NCBI GenBank assembly: GCA_934597465.1
Contig: CAKTSC010000050.1
Coordinates: 1 to 8,598 of the forward strand
Reading direction: 5' to 3'
From: an uncultured Dysosmobacter sp.
GTDB taxonomy: Bacteria > Bacillota > Clostridia > Oscillospirales > Oscillospiraceae
Length of the DNA: 8,598 nt
The notes below the pieces were generated by a model. It was not told where the DNA came from and searched no databases. It saw only the letters and a program-made list of their open reading frames with translations. This document shows positions 1 through 5,697 of the stretch, in pieces. Made by a program: the position numbers and the translations under genes. The stretch's first letter is position 1. The number at the start of each line of letters is the position of its first letter.

Positions 1-170
1 CTGCCAGAGAGCAGGATGGCGAGGTAGGTAAAATCATAGTTCAGGATCATCCGGGCGCTCTCCCCGCAGCGCTGGCCGAGACAGCGGCAGAGCCCGCAGT
101 ACATGGCGCGGAAGCGATCCTGCTCCTCCTGGCTCAGGCGCTCCAGCGGCGGCAGCACGTAGCCGAACAT
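1..170 (-). CDS. DUF5685 family protein, N-terminal part (cut by window edge)
   Basis: This is the first 56 codons of a gene that continues beyond the left edge. The protein begins MFGYVLPPLERLSQEEQDRF, followed by a cysteine-rich stretch containing YCGLCRCLG and a further Cys in QRCGES, then LNYDFTYLAILLSG. A start of the type MFGYV with a YCGLC motif is how I recognise DUF5685 proteins of Clostridia, whose function is unknown. The paired cysteines could bind metal or be redox-active, which is inference. The ATG lies only 3 bp after the TGA of the RseC-like gene (TGAGGGATG) and has no well-spaced Shine-Dalgarno of its own, so it is probably translated by coupling as the last visible member of the cdaA operon. 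The frame is open and the start clear. Family assignment is from memory of the N-terminal signature only. Confidence 0.72.
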   Translation of the reverse strand, partial: MFGYVLPPLERLSQEEQDRFRAMYCGLCRCLGQRCGESARMILNYDFTYLAILLSG

Positions 171-173
171 CCC

Positions 174-584
174 TCAGAAAAGCCGCACGATGCGGAAGAT
201 CAGCCCGCCCTGGGCCCGGAGCCGCCGGTCATAGAGAATGGCGGGCACGATGCCCAGGAGGAAGCCCAGGATGCCCACGGCCGCCCGGACGCCGCTCCCG
301 GCCCCCAGCAGGGCGGTGACGCCGTAGCCCAGGAAGAAGAGCACCACCGGCACCATGTAGACGAGAAGGATGATGCCCATGAGCTTCTCCGTGCTGCTCT
401 CCACCACCACCTTCTGGCCCGGCTGGGCCCCGATGGGGTTCCTTGCCCGGGCGTGGACGGCGGTCCCGGTGACGCCGCAGCCGGCGCACTCCTCGCAGTC
501 ATGGCCGCAGGCGGACTTCCGGGGCACGGAGACCTCCGCGTAGCCCTCGTTCAGGATCTTTTCAACGGTTGCGATCTGTGTCAT
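174..584 (-). CDS. RseC/MucC-like (SoxR-reducing system family) small membrane protein
   Basis: The product is a 136-residue membrane protein. The N-terminal soluble part (MTQIATVEKI) carries a cysteine cluster C26-x3-C30-x2-C33-x2-C36 with His28 beside it. Residues 42-67 (VHARARNPIGAQPGQKVVVE) resemble the hydrophilic part of RseC-type proteins. Two hydrophobic segments follow at about 70-93 and 99-118, and the tail is basic. This Cys-cluster plus two-helix layout is that of the RseC/MucC family. In proteobacteria that family acts with Rnf-type electron transfer to reduce SoxR or modulates RseA; in Clostridia its role is not settled. The frame is open back to 659, but that ATG has no ribosome binding site and would overlap cdaR. 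The ATG at 584 begins the family-like sequence and has a weak GAGAG upstream. It follows cdaR by 58 bp, so it is likely in the same operon. Confidence 0.8.
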   Translation of the reverse strand: MTQIATVEKILNEGYAEVSVPRKSACGHDCEECAGCGVTGTAVHARARNPIGAQPGQKVVVESSTEKLMGIILLVYMVPVVLFFLGYGVTALLGAGSGVRAAVGILGFLLGIVPAILYDRRLRAQGGLIFRIVRLF

Positions 585-608
585 TGTCTTGCTCTCACTT
601 TCGCGCGC

Positions 609-632
609 CCCTCCCGGCGCGGGGCCGGAGGG
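609..632 (-). other. Intercistronic hairpin between cdaR and the RseC-like gene
   Basis: In the 58-bp gap after the cdaR stop, the arms CCCTCCGGC and GCCGGGAGGG can pair, with one bulged G, around a short GC-rich loop. No T-tract follows on the minus strand, so it is not a convincing intrinsic terminator. It could influence mRNA stability or tune expression of the two distal genes. This is seen as pairing potential only. Confidence 0.35.
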
Positions 633-642
633 CTTGGTTTCG

Positions 643-1905
643 TCAGGGCTCCGGCTCATCCGCCGGAGCGTTTGTGATGGTCACCGTCACCTGGTAGTCC
701 CCCACCACGCCCACGTCGCCGCCGGTGGAGATCAGGATCTGCGCCGGGACGGTGTAGGTGCCGCTGGCGCCGGAGATCTCCTGGAGATCCGCCACCACGG
801 TGATGTCCCCGTCCTGCACCGCCGCCACGTCCGCCGCCGTGCCCCGGATGCGGACGCTGAGCTCATCGGTGAGGATGGTGACGTGCTTGCCCTCCGGCAC
901 ATTCTCGGCCTGGAAGCTGGTGGCGGTGCGCTGGTCGCTGGTCATATCGATGAAGGAGATGGTCATGGCCGCCCGGGTGACGCCGCTGAGATTGGAGCAG
1001 CCCTCCGGTAGCTGGATCACGTAGTTGTAGACCGGCGTCCCGCTGAGCTGGGAGAGGTCGAAGGTATCCAGCACGATGCGGTCGATGCCGTTGAGGATGG
1101 AGGCCTCGCCGGAGACCATGATGGAGGAAGGTTCGATCCGGTAGCTGACGTTGTCGCGGCTGAGGCCGGGGGCCTCCAGGAAGTCCACCTCCAGGGCGAG
1201 TTCCTTCACCACGTAGACCGGCAGCACCACCCGGATCTCATCCTGCACGGCGTGGATATCCCCGCCGGAGATGGGCTCGCCCAGCTCGTTGTAGAGCACG
1301 TAGGGCAGGGCCTGATCCACCGTCTCGGTGGCGTTGGCGATGTTCAAAGACACCTTGGCGTAGCTGACGGCGTCCACCTCCGCCTGGGGCCCACGGAGCT
1401 CCAGCTTCTCTGGGGTCAGCTCCAGCTCTCCGGCCATGTAGCCCTCGGCCACATCGCCCTGAATCTCGCAGCGGATCTCGACCTCCCGGCTGTAAAGCTC
1501 GCCCACGTCGATGGTGATGTTGAAGGAGTTCGTCGGCGTGGTGGCCGTCAGGCCGCTGCTGAACTTATACTCCGGATAGATGACCCGGCAGAGGACGGTC
1601 TGTACCCCGGTCTCCGTCACGGCGGAGAGATCCGCCTGCACCCGGAGCTTGGAGGTATCCAGCTGGGCCAGGATGCTCTTGGTGCCCTCCAGCTTGAGGT
1701 CGATGGTGGTCTCGCTGTCCGCCAGGAGCATGAGGCCACGCTCGGCCAGGGTGGTGTCCTCCCCCAGGAACTCGATGGGGATGTCGTAGACCTCCTTGCT
1801 GGCGGTGATCCCCTGGGTGAGATCCACATAGACCCAGATGCCCAGGGCCACCACGATGGAGAGGACAAGGTAAAAGCTGCTGCGGCGCTTGCTGTTACTC
1901 TTCAT
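643..1905 (-). CDS. cdaR: CdaR-like YbbR-domain protein, regulator of the diadenylate cyclase
   Basis: The product is a 420-residue membrane-anchored extracytoplasmic protein. A short basic N-terminus (KSNSKRR) precedes one transmembrane helix at about residues 11-28 (FYLVLSIVVALGIWVYV). The rest is beta-rich and divides into roughly four YbbR-type repeats, near 35-130, 133-225, 228-320 and 325-412, each with LRG/VSG-type turns such as LELRGPQAEVDAV and VRIRGTAADVAAV. In Firmicutes CdaR binds and modulates CdaA, the c-di-AMP synthase. Its gene sits immediately downstream of cdaA and overlaps it by 11 bp here. A perfect AAGGAGG lies 9 nt before the ATG, inside cdaA, so translation is probably both coupled and independently initiated. 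It ends in an acidic proline-rich tail (ADEPEP). The family call is secure; the exact repeat borders are estimates. Confidence 0.92.
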   Translation of the reverse strand: MKSNSKRRSSFYLVLSIVVALGIWVYVDLTQGITASKEVYDIPIEFLGEDTTLAERGLMLLADSETTIDLKLEGTKSILAQLDTSKLRVQADLSAVTETGVQTVLCRVIYPEYKFSSGLTATTPTNSFNITIDVGELYSREVEIRCEIQGDVAEGYMAGELELTPEKLELRGPQAEVDAVSYAKVSLNIANATETVDQALPYVLYNELGEPISGGDIHAVQDEIRVVLPVYVVKELALEVDFLEAPGLSRDNVSYRIEPSSIMVSGEASILNGIDRIVLDTFDLSQLSGTPVYNYVIQLPEGCSNLSGVTRAAMTISFIDMTSDQRTATSFQAENVPEGKHVTILTDELSVRIRGTAADVAAVQDGDITVVADLQEISGASGTYTVPAQILISTGGDVGVVGDYQVTVTITNAPADEPEP

Positions 1906-2773
1906 TGCCGCCGTCCTCCTTTCTCGCCGGGAAGAGCTTCGCCAGGAAGCGGCGCTTCTCCGGCTGCTCCCCCTCCTCCTGGGGCATCAGCTCGTTGCGG
2001 AGGATGTTCTCCAGGGTCTCCGGCATCAGGTGGCGGCGGAGCATCCCGCCGATGGCCACGCTGATGGAGCCCGTCTCCTCCGAGACGATGACCACCACCG
2101 CGTCGGAGTTCTCGCTCATGCCGATACCCGCCCGGTGACGCATACCCAGATCCCGGGAGAGGTTCACGTTCTTGCTGAGGGGCAGCATGCAGCCCGCGCC
2201 CAGCAGCCGCCCGTGGCGGATGATAACGGCGCCGTCGTGCATGGGGGCCTTCACGAAGAAGATGTTCTTCAGCAGCTCACTGGAAACGCTGGCATCCAGC
2301 ACCGTGCCGCTGCGCACCATGTCATCCAGTTGGATCTTCTGTTCAAAGACGATGAGCGCGCCGGTGCGGCTGCGGGACATCTCCGTGCAGGCCAGCACCG
2401 TCTGGGCGATGGTCTTCTCCATCTCCGAGACGCTGTCCTCCCGGGAGAAGATGCTGAGGAACTTCAGCCGCTGGCTGCCCACCTGCTCCAAGACACGCCG
2501 GATCTCCGGCTGGAAGAGGATGATGAGGGCCAGCACGCCCCACTCCAGCATCCGGCTCAAGATGAAGCTCAGGCCGTTGAGCTGGAGGATGGAGGAGAGG
2601 AACAGCACCCCCAGGAAGATCAGCACGCCCTTGAGGAGGTTCGTGCCGTTGGTGGTCTTCAGCAGGGTCAGGAGCTTATAGAGGAGGAAGGCCATGATGG
2701 CCACGTCCAGGATATCCGTGACCCTGGTCAGCAGCAGGTACCTCCCCACGTTTGCGATCCAAACGGAAACCAT
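1895..2773 (-). CDS. cdaA: Diadenylate cyclase CdaA (membrane DisA_N c-di-AMP synthase)
   Basis: The 292-residue enzyme condenses two ATP into cyclic di-AMP, an essential second messenger for potassium and osmolyte balance and cell-wall homeostasis in Firmicutes. Three hydrophobic helices lie at about 20-38, 47-63 and 68-87, followed by LILFQPEIRRVLEQVG, the linker typical of the CdaA/YbbP class. The cytoplasmic DisA_N domain follows at about 120-250. Its signature residues are intact: TGALIVFE (137-144), the catalytic D180-G-A and R212-H-R (MRHRAGIG), and the SEETGSISVA strand (231-240). The length fits the family, and the charged tail (to EDGGNEE) is slightly long. The ATG at 2773 gives the usual short N-terminus. 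A purine-rich AGGAAAGGAAG lies 11 nt upstream, with another out-of-frame ATG between. It is the first gene of the cdaA-cdaR-RseC-DUF5685 operon. Confidence 0.95.
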   Translation of the reverse strand: MVSVWIANVGRYLLLTRVTDILDVAIMAFLLYKLLTLLKTTNGTNLLKGVLIFLGVLFLSSILQLNGLSFILSRMLEWGVLALIILFQPEIRRVLEQVGSQRLKFLSIFSREDSVSEMEKTIAQTVLACTEMSRSRTGALIVFEQKIQLDDMVRSGTVLDASVSSELLKNIFFVKAPMHDGAVIIRHGRLLGAGCMLPLSKNVNLSRDLGMRHRAGIGMSENSDAVVVIVSEETGSISVAIGGMLRRHLMPETLENILRNELMPQEEGEQPEKRRFLAKLFPARKEDGGNEE

Positions 2774-2841
2774 CGGCGCATCGACTTCCTTTCCTCTTTG
2801 GTGCTGCCCGCCCTGCCCTCTCCGGGACGGCAGACGCTTCC

Positions 2842-2860
2842 CCGCGCCGGAACGGCGCGG
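2842..2860 (-). other. GC hairpin in the cdaA 5' leader
   Basis: The arms CCGCGCCG and CGGCGCGG form a perfect 8-bp stem with a GAA/TTC triloop. It lies about 70 nt upstream of the cdaA start and downstream of the predicted promoter, so it would be in the transcribed leader. No T-tract follows it on the minus strand. It may be a stabilising or regulatory 5' structure. The fold is seen; the function is inferred. Confidence 0.45.
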
Positions 2861-2889
2861 TTCGTCCTCGGATATTCTTTAACCAGCAT

Positions 2890-2918
2890 ATTATACCGGA
2901 CATAGCCTCCGGATGCAA
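2890..2918 (-). promoter_or_regulatory. Predicted sigma-A promoter of the cdaA operon
   Basis: The minus strand reads TTGCAT, a 17-bp spacer, then a perfect TATAAT, with the -10 at 2890-2895 and the -35 at 2913-2918. Transcription would start near 2883, giving a leader of about 110 nt before cdaA. It lies in the gap after the cysteine desulfurase stop (2948), which makes cdaA the head of its own operon. Confidence 0.7.
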
Positions 2919-2947
2919 GGAAATCGCCGGAAAAGTTCACGGTCTGT

Positions 2948-4072
2948 TCAAGATTTTTCCCGGCAGACGGCTTCCACCGCCCCGAGGAACGTCTCCACCT
3001 CCTCTTCCCGGTTAAAGACCGAGAAGCTGGCCCGCAGGGTCCCGGTCTCCAGGGTTCCGGCGCTCTCGTGGGCCAGCGGCGCGCAGTGGAGCCCCGTCCG
3101 CAGGGCAACGCCCCGGCGGGACAGGTCCTCCCCCAGCGTCTCCGCCGGGATGTCCCGGTGCCGGAAGGACAGCACCCCCGTCTGCCCCGGCCCCCGGAAG
3201 ACCTCCATCCCCGGGATGGCGGCCAGCCCCTCCGCCGTCTGGCGGCAGAGGGCTTGCTCGTGCTCCCGGATGGCCCCAAGGCCGATCTCCTCCACGAACT
3301 CCACCCCCGCGAGAAGCCCCGCGATGCCCGGCACGTTGTGTGTCCCGGCCTCCAGCCGGTCGGGCAGGAAGTCCGGCATATCCTGCTGGCGGGACAAGCT
3401 CCCGGTGCCCCCCTGCAGGATGGGCTCCGGCATCTGCCCCTCGCCGCAGAGCAGCACCCCCGTCCCCTGGGGCCCCATCAGCCCCTTGTGCCCCGGCATG
3501 GCCGCATAGGCAAGGGAAAATCCTTCACAGTTCAGCGGCAGCACCCCCGCCCCCTGGGAGGCATCCACGATGAGGGGCACGCCCCGCTCCCGGCAGCGCT
3601 CCGCCGCCTCCCGGAGGGGCAGCGCCCAGCCGAAGACGTTGGAGACCTGGGTGCAGACGGCGGCGTCCGCCCCCTCCCCCAGGGCCCGCTCCCAGTCCTC
3701 CAGGAAGGCCGCGTCGTCGAAGAGCCGCCCCCGGGCCACCCGCAGCTCCGCCCTCAGGGCATGGAGGGGCCGGGTCACGGCGTTGTGCTCCCAGCCGGAG
3801 ATCACCGCCCGTCCCCCGGGCGGCACCAGGGAGCGGATGGCGATATTCAGGGCGTGGGTGGCGTTCAGGGTAAAGACCACCCTCTCCGCCTCCGGGACAT
3901 GGAAAAGCCGCTGGAGCGCCAGGCGGCACTCCAGCAGCGTGTCCGATGCCAGCATGGCGCTCTCGTACCCTCCCCGCCCCGGGGAGGACAGGGTCTCCAT
4001 GGCCCGCGCCACGGCCCGGGCCACGGAACGGGGCTTGCGGAAGCTGGTGGCGGCGCTGTCCAGATAGATCAT
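2948..4072 (-). CDS. Cysteine desulfurase family protein (class V aminotransferase fold)
   Basis: This 374-residue PLP enzyme is of the NifS/CsdB-like group and is predicted to release sulfur (or selenium) from cysteine (or selenocysteine). Family residues are present: N-terminal IYLDSAATSFRKP, FTLNATHALN (67-76), H96 in SGWEHNAV, D170 in VDASQGAG, the Schiff-base lysine K196 in PGHKGLMGPQGTG, and a candidate catalytic cysteine C330 in RTGLHCAPLAH, followed by LRASFSVFN. The sequence is close in style to the EF2568-type desulfurase subfamily (TIGR01977), some of which sit with selenium-dependent hydroxylase genes. The gene overlaps the upstream DUF3343 gene by 4 bp (ATGA) and has GGGAGGT 6 nt before its ATG, so the two are probably translated together. 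No IscU, selD or hydroxylase gene is in view, so the acceptor is unknown. Confidence 0.9.
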   Translation of the reverse strand: MIYLDSAATSFRKPRSVARAVARAMETLSSPGRGGYESAMLASDTLLECRLALQRLFHVPEAERVVFTLNATHALNIAIRSLVPPGGRAVISGWEHNAVTRPLHALRAELRVARGRLFDDAAFLEDWERALGEGADAAVCTQVSNVFGWALPLREAAERCRERGVPLIVDASQGAGVLPLNCEGFSLAYAAMPGHKGLMGPQGTGVLLCGEGQMPEPILQGGTGSLSRQQDMPDFLPDRLEAGTHNVPGIAGLLAGVEFVEEIGLGAIREHEQALCRQTAEGLAAIPGMEVFRGPGQTGVLSFRHRDIPAETLGEDLSRRGVALRTGLHCAPLAHESAGTLETGTLRASFSVFNREEEVETFLGAVEAVCREKS

Positions 4073-4323
4073 AGCGCCACCTCCCGGTATCTGTTCCCAT
4101 CCTGAAAGTATATGGCAGCGGGACGCAGGCGCATCCCGTCAATGGCCTGCAGGGCCGCCCGGATGGCGGCGGGGGCGACGGCCAGGGCATAGGCGCAGCC
4201 CCGGCCCGCCGTCAGCTCCAGCGGCGCGTGAAAGACGCCGGTCCGGATCCCCAGGCGGCGCAACTCCCGCTCCATGCGCTGGGCATGGGTGACGGAGCGG
4301 GCGATGATGAGATACTGCTCCAA
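4069..4323 (-). CDS. DUF3343 (putative Se/S carrier-like) protein
   Basis: The product is a small protein of 84 residues if read from TTG at 4323: (M)EQYLIIARSVTHAQRMERELRRLGIRTGV, then a single-cysteine motif ELTAGRGCAYALAV, ending in AAIYFQDGNRYREVAL. This matches the DUF3343 fold (Pfam name: putative Se/S carrier-like), where a beta strand, a helix and a Pro/Gly-Cys-Gly/Ala motif are typical. The single Cys is the likely carrier residue. The TTG is preferred because GGAGAGGAGGAG ends 6-8 nt before it and the family starts at about this point. An in-frame ATG at 4347 would add eight residues (MAGEEECL) encoded by the ribosome binding site itself. The frame is open up to 4425, but that would run through a terminator. 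The stop overlaps the start of the cysteine desulfurase, suggesting a donor-carrier pair. Confidence 0.82.
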   Translation of the reverse strand: MEQYLIIARSVTHAQRMERELRRLGIRTGVFHAPLELTAGRGCAYALAVAPAAIRAALQAIDGMRLRPAAIYFQDGNRYREVAL

Positions 4324-4384
4324 GAGACACTCCTCCTCTCCCGCCATCCTATGCGCAAAGCGGAAAACGGGAACGCACCCCGCC

Positions 4385-4417
4385 AAAAAAGCCGCCCTGC
4401 CGACATGGCAGGGCGGC
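4385..4417 (-). terminator. Intrinsic terminator after the methyltransferase gene
   Basis: A perfect 11-bp stem (GCCGCCCTGCC with GGCAGGGCGGC) encloses a 5-nt loop at 4391-4417. It is followed on the minus strand by six T residues at 4385-4390. It starts 4 bp beyond the methyltransferase stop codon, so it ends the vanZ-methyltransferase transcript and isolates the DUF3343-desulfurase operon. Confidence 0.93.
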
Positions 4418-4421
4418 CTCC

Positions 4422-5042
4422 TCATTCCTTCCCCAGGCTCAGCACCCCGGCGCAGGGGGACAGCTTCTCAAACCGCAGCCCCGGGAAATCCCGCCGCAGC
4501 TCTCCGGCCACGAAGTAGACCTCCTCTTCGTCCCAGGCCTCCCCCGCCCCAGCGCGGCAGGCCTCCAGCTCCGCCCGGGTCTCGAAGGCCACGTCCCCCA
4601 CCAGGATCTCCCCGCCGGGCCGCAGCCGCCCCCGCAGCTCCCGCAGGAAGGCGGTCTTCTCACCATCCGTCAGGTGGTGCAGGGAGTACGTCGCCACGAT
4701 GCACTCATACTCCCGCTCCGCCAGCGCCGGGACGAGCCCCCGGCGGAAATCCCCCAGCCGGAGCGTCGCCTCCGGCATCCGTTCCCGGGCCCCGGCCAGC
4801 ATCTCCGGCGAGAAATCCTGCCCGAAAACCTCGCATCCTGCCCGGCAGAGCCGCTCCGTCAGCGTCCCGGTGCCAAAGCCGATGTCCAGCACCGTGGGCG
4901 TCCCCCGCGCCAGCACCCGGCGGGCGATGGCATCCAGCACCCGCCGGTAGCCCGCGAAGGGGTAGCTCCCCTCCCCGTCGGAGCGGGCCGTGTCCGCGTC
5001 ATAGTCCTCCGCCCAGCGGTCAAAGCCCTCCTCATTCAGCAT
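4422..5042 (-). CDS. YrrT-like class I SAM-dependent methyltransferase
   Basis: This 206-residue Rossmann-fold methyltransferase shows FDRWAEDYD at 7-15, YPFAGYRRVLDAI at 28-39, motif I VLDIGFGTGTLTERL (51-65), the acidic end of strand 2 in GQDFSPEML (74-82), TYSLHHL (118-124) and the post-motif RLRPGGEILVGDV. The FDxWAxxYD...YPFAGY opening is characteristic of B. subtilis YrrT and relatives, which sit with methionine-to-cysteine recycling genes. That context is absent here and the substrate is unknown. The ATG at 5042 has a strong GGGAGG about 7 nt upstream. A GTG at 5063 would place that ribosome binding site inside the protein and is less likely. The start overlaps the end of the vanZ-like gene by 7 bp, so it is probably coupled. 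The gene is closed by a strong terminator. Confidence 0.87.
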   Translation of the reverse strand: MLNEEGFDRWAEDYDADTARSDGEGSYPFAGYRRVLDAIARRVLARGTPTVLDIGFGTGTLTERLCRAGCEVFGQDFSPEMLAGARERMPEATLRLGDFRRGLVPALAEREYECIVATYSLHHLTDGEKTAFLRELRGRLRPGGEILVGDVAFETRAELEACRAGAGEAWDEEEVYFVAGELRRDFPGLRFEKLSPCAGVLSLGKE

Positions 5043-5602
5043 GCTTTCCTCCCTCCCCTCCACCGGCCAACGCCGAAGCAGAGCGCCGTGGAGACCAGAA
5101 TCCCGATCCCGTTCAGCAGGATATCGTTGAGGTCAAAGCTCCGGCCAAAGACCGGCTGCAAAAGCTCGATGCCAAGGCACAGCCCCAGCCCCGCCAGCAC
5201 CGTCCGCCGCCACGTCGCCCCCCGCCGGAAGCAGGGATAAAGGAAGCCGAAGGGCAGGAACAGCAGCAGGTTGAAGAGGTTCTCCGCCCCGAAGTCCAGC
5301 CCCAGCGCAAAGTCAAAGGCTCCCCCGAACCAGCGGATGGACATCCCGCTGGGCTGCCGGTAGAGCAGCGCGTACCAGCCCATGTTGATGAGCCGCAGGA
5401 AGATCGTCACCCCCAGAAGCCCCACCAGGTAGCAGACGAAAAGCGCCGCCGGGAAAATCCGCTTCGTCTTCCCCTCCCGCCGGAGCCGGAGGGCGGCGTA
5501 GACCGCCCCCGCCAGCAGCGCCGGGGGCAGCAGCTGCAGAAAGTACCCGGGATAGGTGTCGAAAAAGAAGTACTGCCAGGTCATGTTGTCCGGAAAATGC
5601 AC
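5036..5602 (-). CDS. VanZ-like family membrane protein
   Basis: The product is a 188-residue integral membrane protein with about five hydrophobic segments (near 20-39, 50-70, 107-124, 133-150 and 159-178). The VanZ signature is clear: ENLFNLLLFLPFGFLYP (107-123), then IELLQPVFGRSFDLNDILLNGIG (145-167), which holds the conserved E-x2-Q and the R-x-FDLNDILLN motif. VanZ of Tn1546 gives low-level teicoplanin resistance. Chromosomal homologues like this one are widespread and mostly of unknown function, so resistance should not be assumed. Start is GTG at 5602, with GGGAGG 4 nt upstream, a rather short spacing; ATG at 5584 is an alternative. The gene leads a two-gene operon with the methyltransferase and is preceded by a promoter overlapping a 36-bp palindrome. 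Confidence 0.9.
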   Translation of the reverse strand: MHFPDNMTWQYFFFDTYPGYFLQLLPPALLAGAVYAALRLRREGKTKRIFPAALFVCYLVGLLGVTIFLRLINMGWYALLYRQPSGMSIRWFGGAFDFALGLDFGAENLFNLLLFLPFGFLYPCFRRGATWRRTVLAGLGLCLGIELLQPVFGRSFDLNDILLNGIGILVSTALCFGVGRWRGGRKAC

Positions 5603-5616
5603 GGTGCCTCCCTTCC

Positions 5617-5639
5617 GCCATGCCGGAAAACGGCACGGC
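5617..5639 (-). other. Second hairpin in the vanZ leader, sharing bases with the palindrome
   Basis: The plus strand carries GCCATGCCG, GAAAA, CGGCACGGC: a 9-bp stem with one mismatch and a 5-nt loop. It lies directly upstream of the vanZ ribosome binding site. Its outer three bases (5637-5639) are also the first three of the palindrome, so the full forms of the two structures compete. Pairing is seen; regulatory use is inferred. Confidence 0.45.
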
Positions 5640-5672
5640 AGTATGAACTGTACTAGTACAGTTCATACTGCC
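5637..5672. promoter_or_regulatory. Perfect 36-bp palindrome, candidate operator
   Basis: The half-site GGCAGTATGAACTGTACT is followed at once by its exact reverse complement, with no spacer and no mismatch. The centre, ACTGTACTAGTACAGT, looks like a dimeric repressor site, perhaps of the GntR type, though this is only a resemblance. The palindrome covers the predicted -10 (5665-5670) and transcription start of the vanZ promoter, where a bound repressor would block polymerase. As RNA it could form a 16-bp stem, but no T-tract follows, so terminator function is less likely. Confidence 0.75.
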
Positions 5673-5693
5673 ATAAGATCCGCCCTTTGTCAA
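5665..5693 (-). promoter_or_regulatory. Predicted promoter of the vanZ-methyltransferase operon
   Basis: The minus strand has a perfect TTGACA (5688-5693), a 17-bp spacer and CAGTAT (5665-5670), which keeps the key A2 and T6 of the -10 element. The -35 begins 4 bp past the lipoprotein stop codon. The -10 and the start site (near 5658) fall inside the 36-bp palindrome, suggesting repressible expression. Confidence 0.62.
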
Positions 5694-5697
5694 GCTA

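Noticed and set aside
585..659. Longer RseC-like protein starting at the ATG at 659
   Set aside because: No ribosome binding site, it would overlap the cdaR end, and the extra 25 residues are Ser/Pro/Gly-rich and read through a hairpin.
2774..2889. Riboswitch in the cdaA leader (for example ydaO-type c-di-AMP)
   Set aside because: The leader is only about 110 nt and I see a simple hairpin but none of the conserved elements I would expect for that class.
1252..4105. Several plus-strand open frames of 270-345 codons opposite cdaR, cdaA and the desulfurase
   Set aside because: They are shadows of recognisable minus-strand families, with Leu/His/Arg/Pro-rich translations and no credible starts.
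5036..5602. VanZ as evidence of a glycopeptide resistance cluster
   Set aside because: No vanH, vanA/B, vanX or vanRS genes are in view. VanZ-like proteins are common in Firmicutes chromosomes.
4274..5656. Long plus-strand open frame (about 460 codons) across the methyltransferase and vanZ genes
   Set aside because: It is antisense to well-supported genes and its product is proline/arginine-rich low complexity with no domain. GC-rich codons leave such frames open.
5637..5672. Palindrome as an intrinsic terminator for the lipoprotein gene
   Set aside because: There is no T-run after the stem on either strand, while a good -35 lies right before it. Operator is the better reading.
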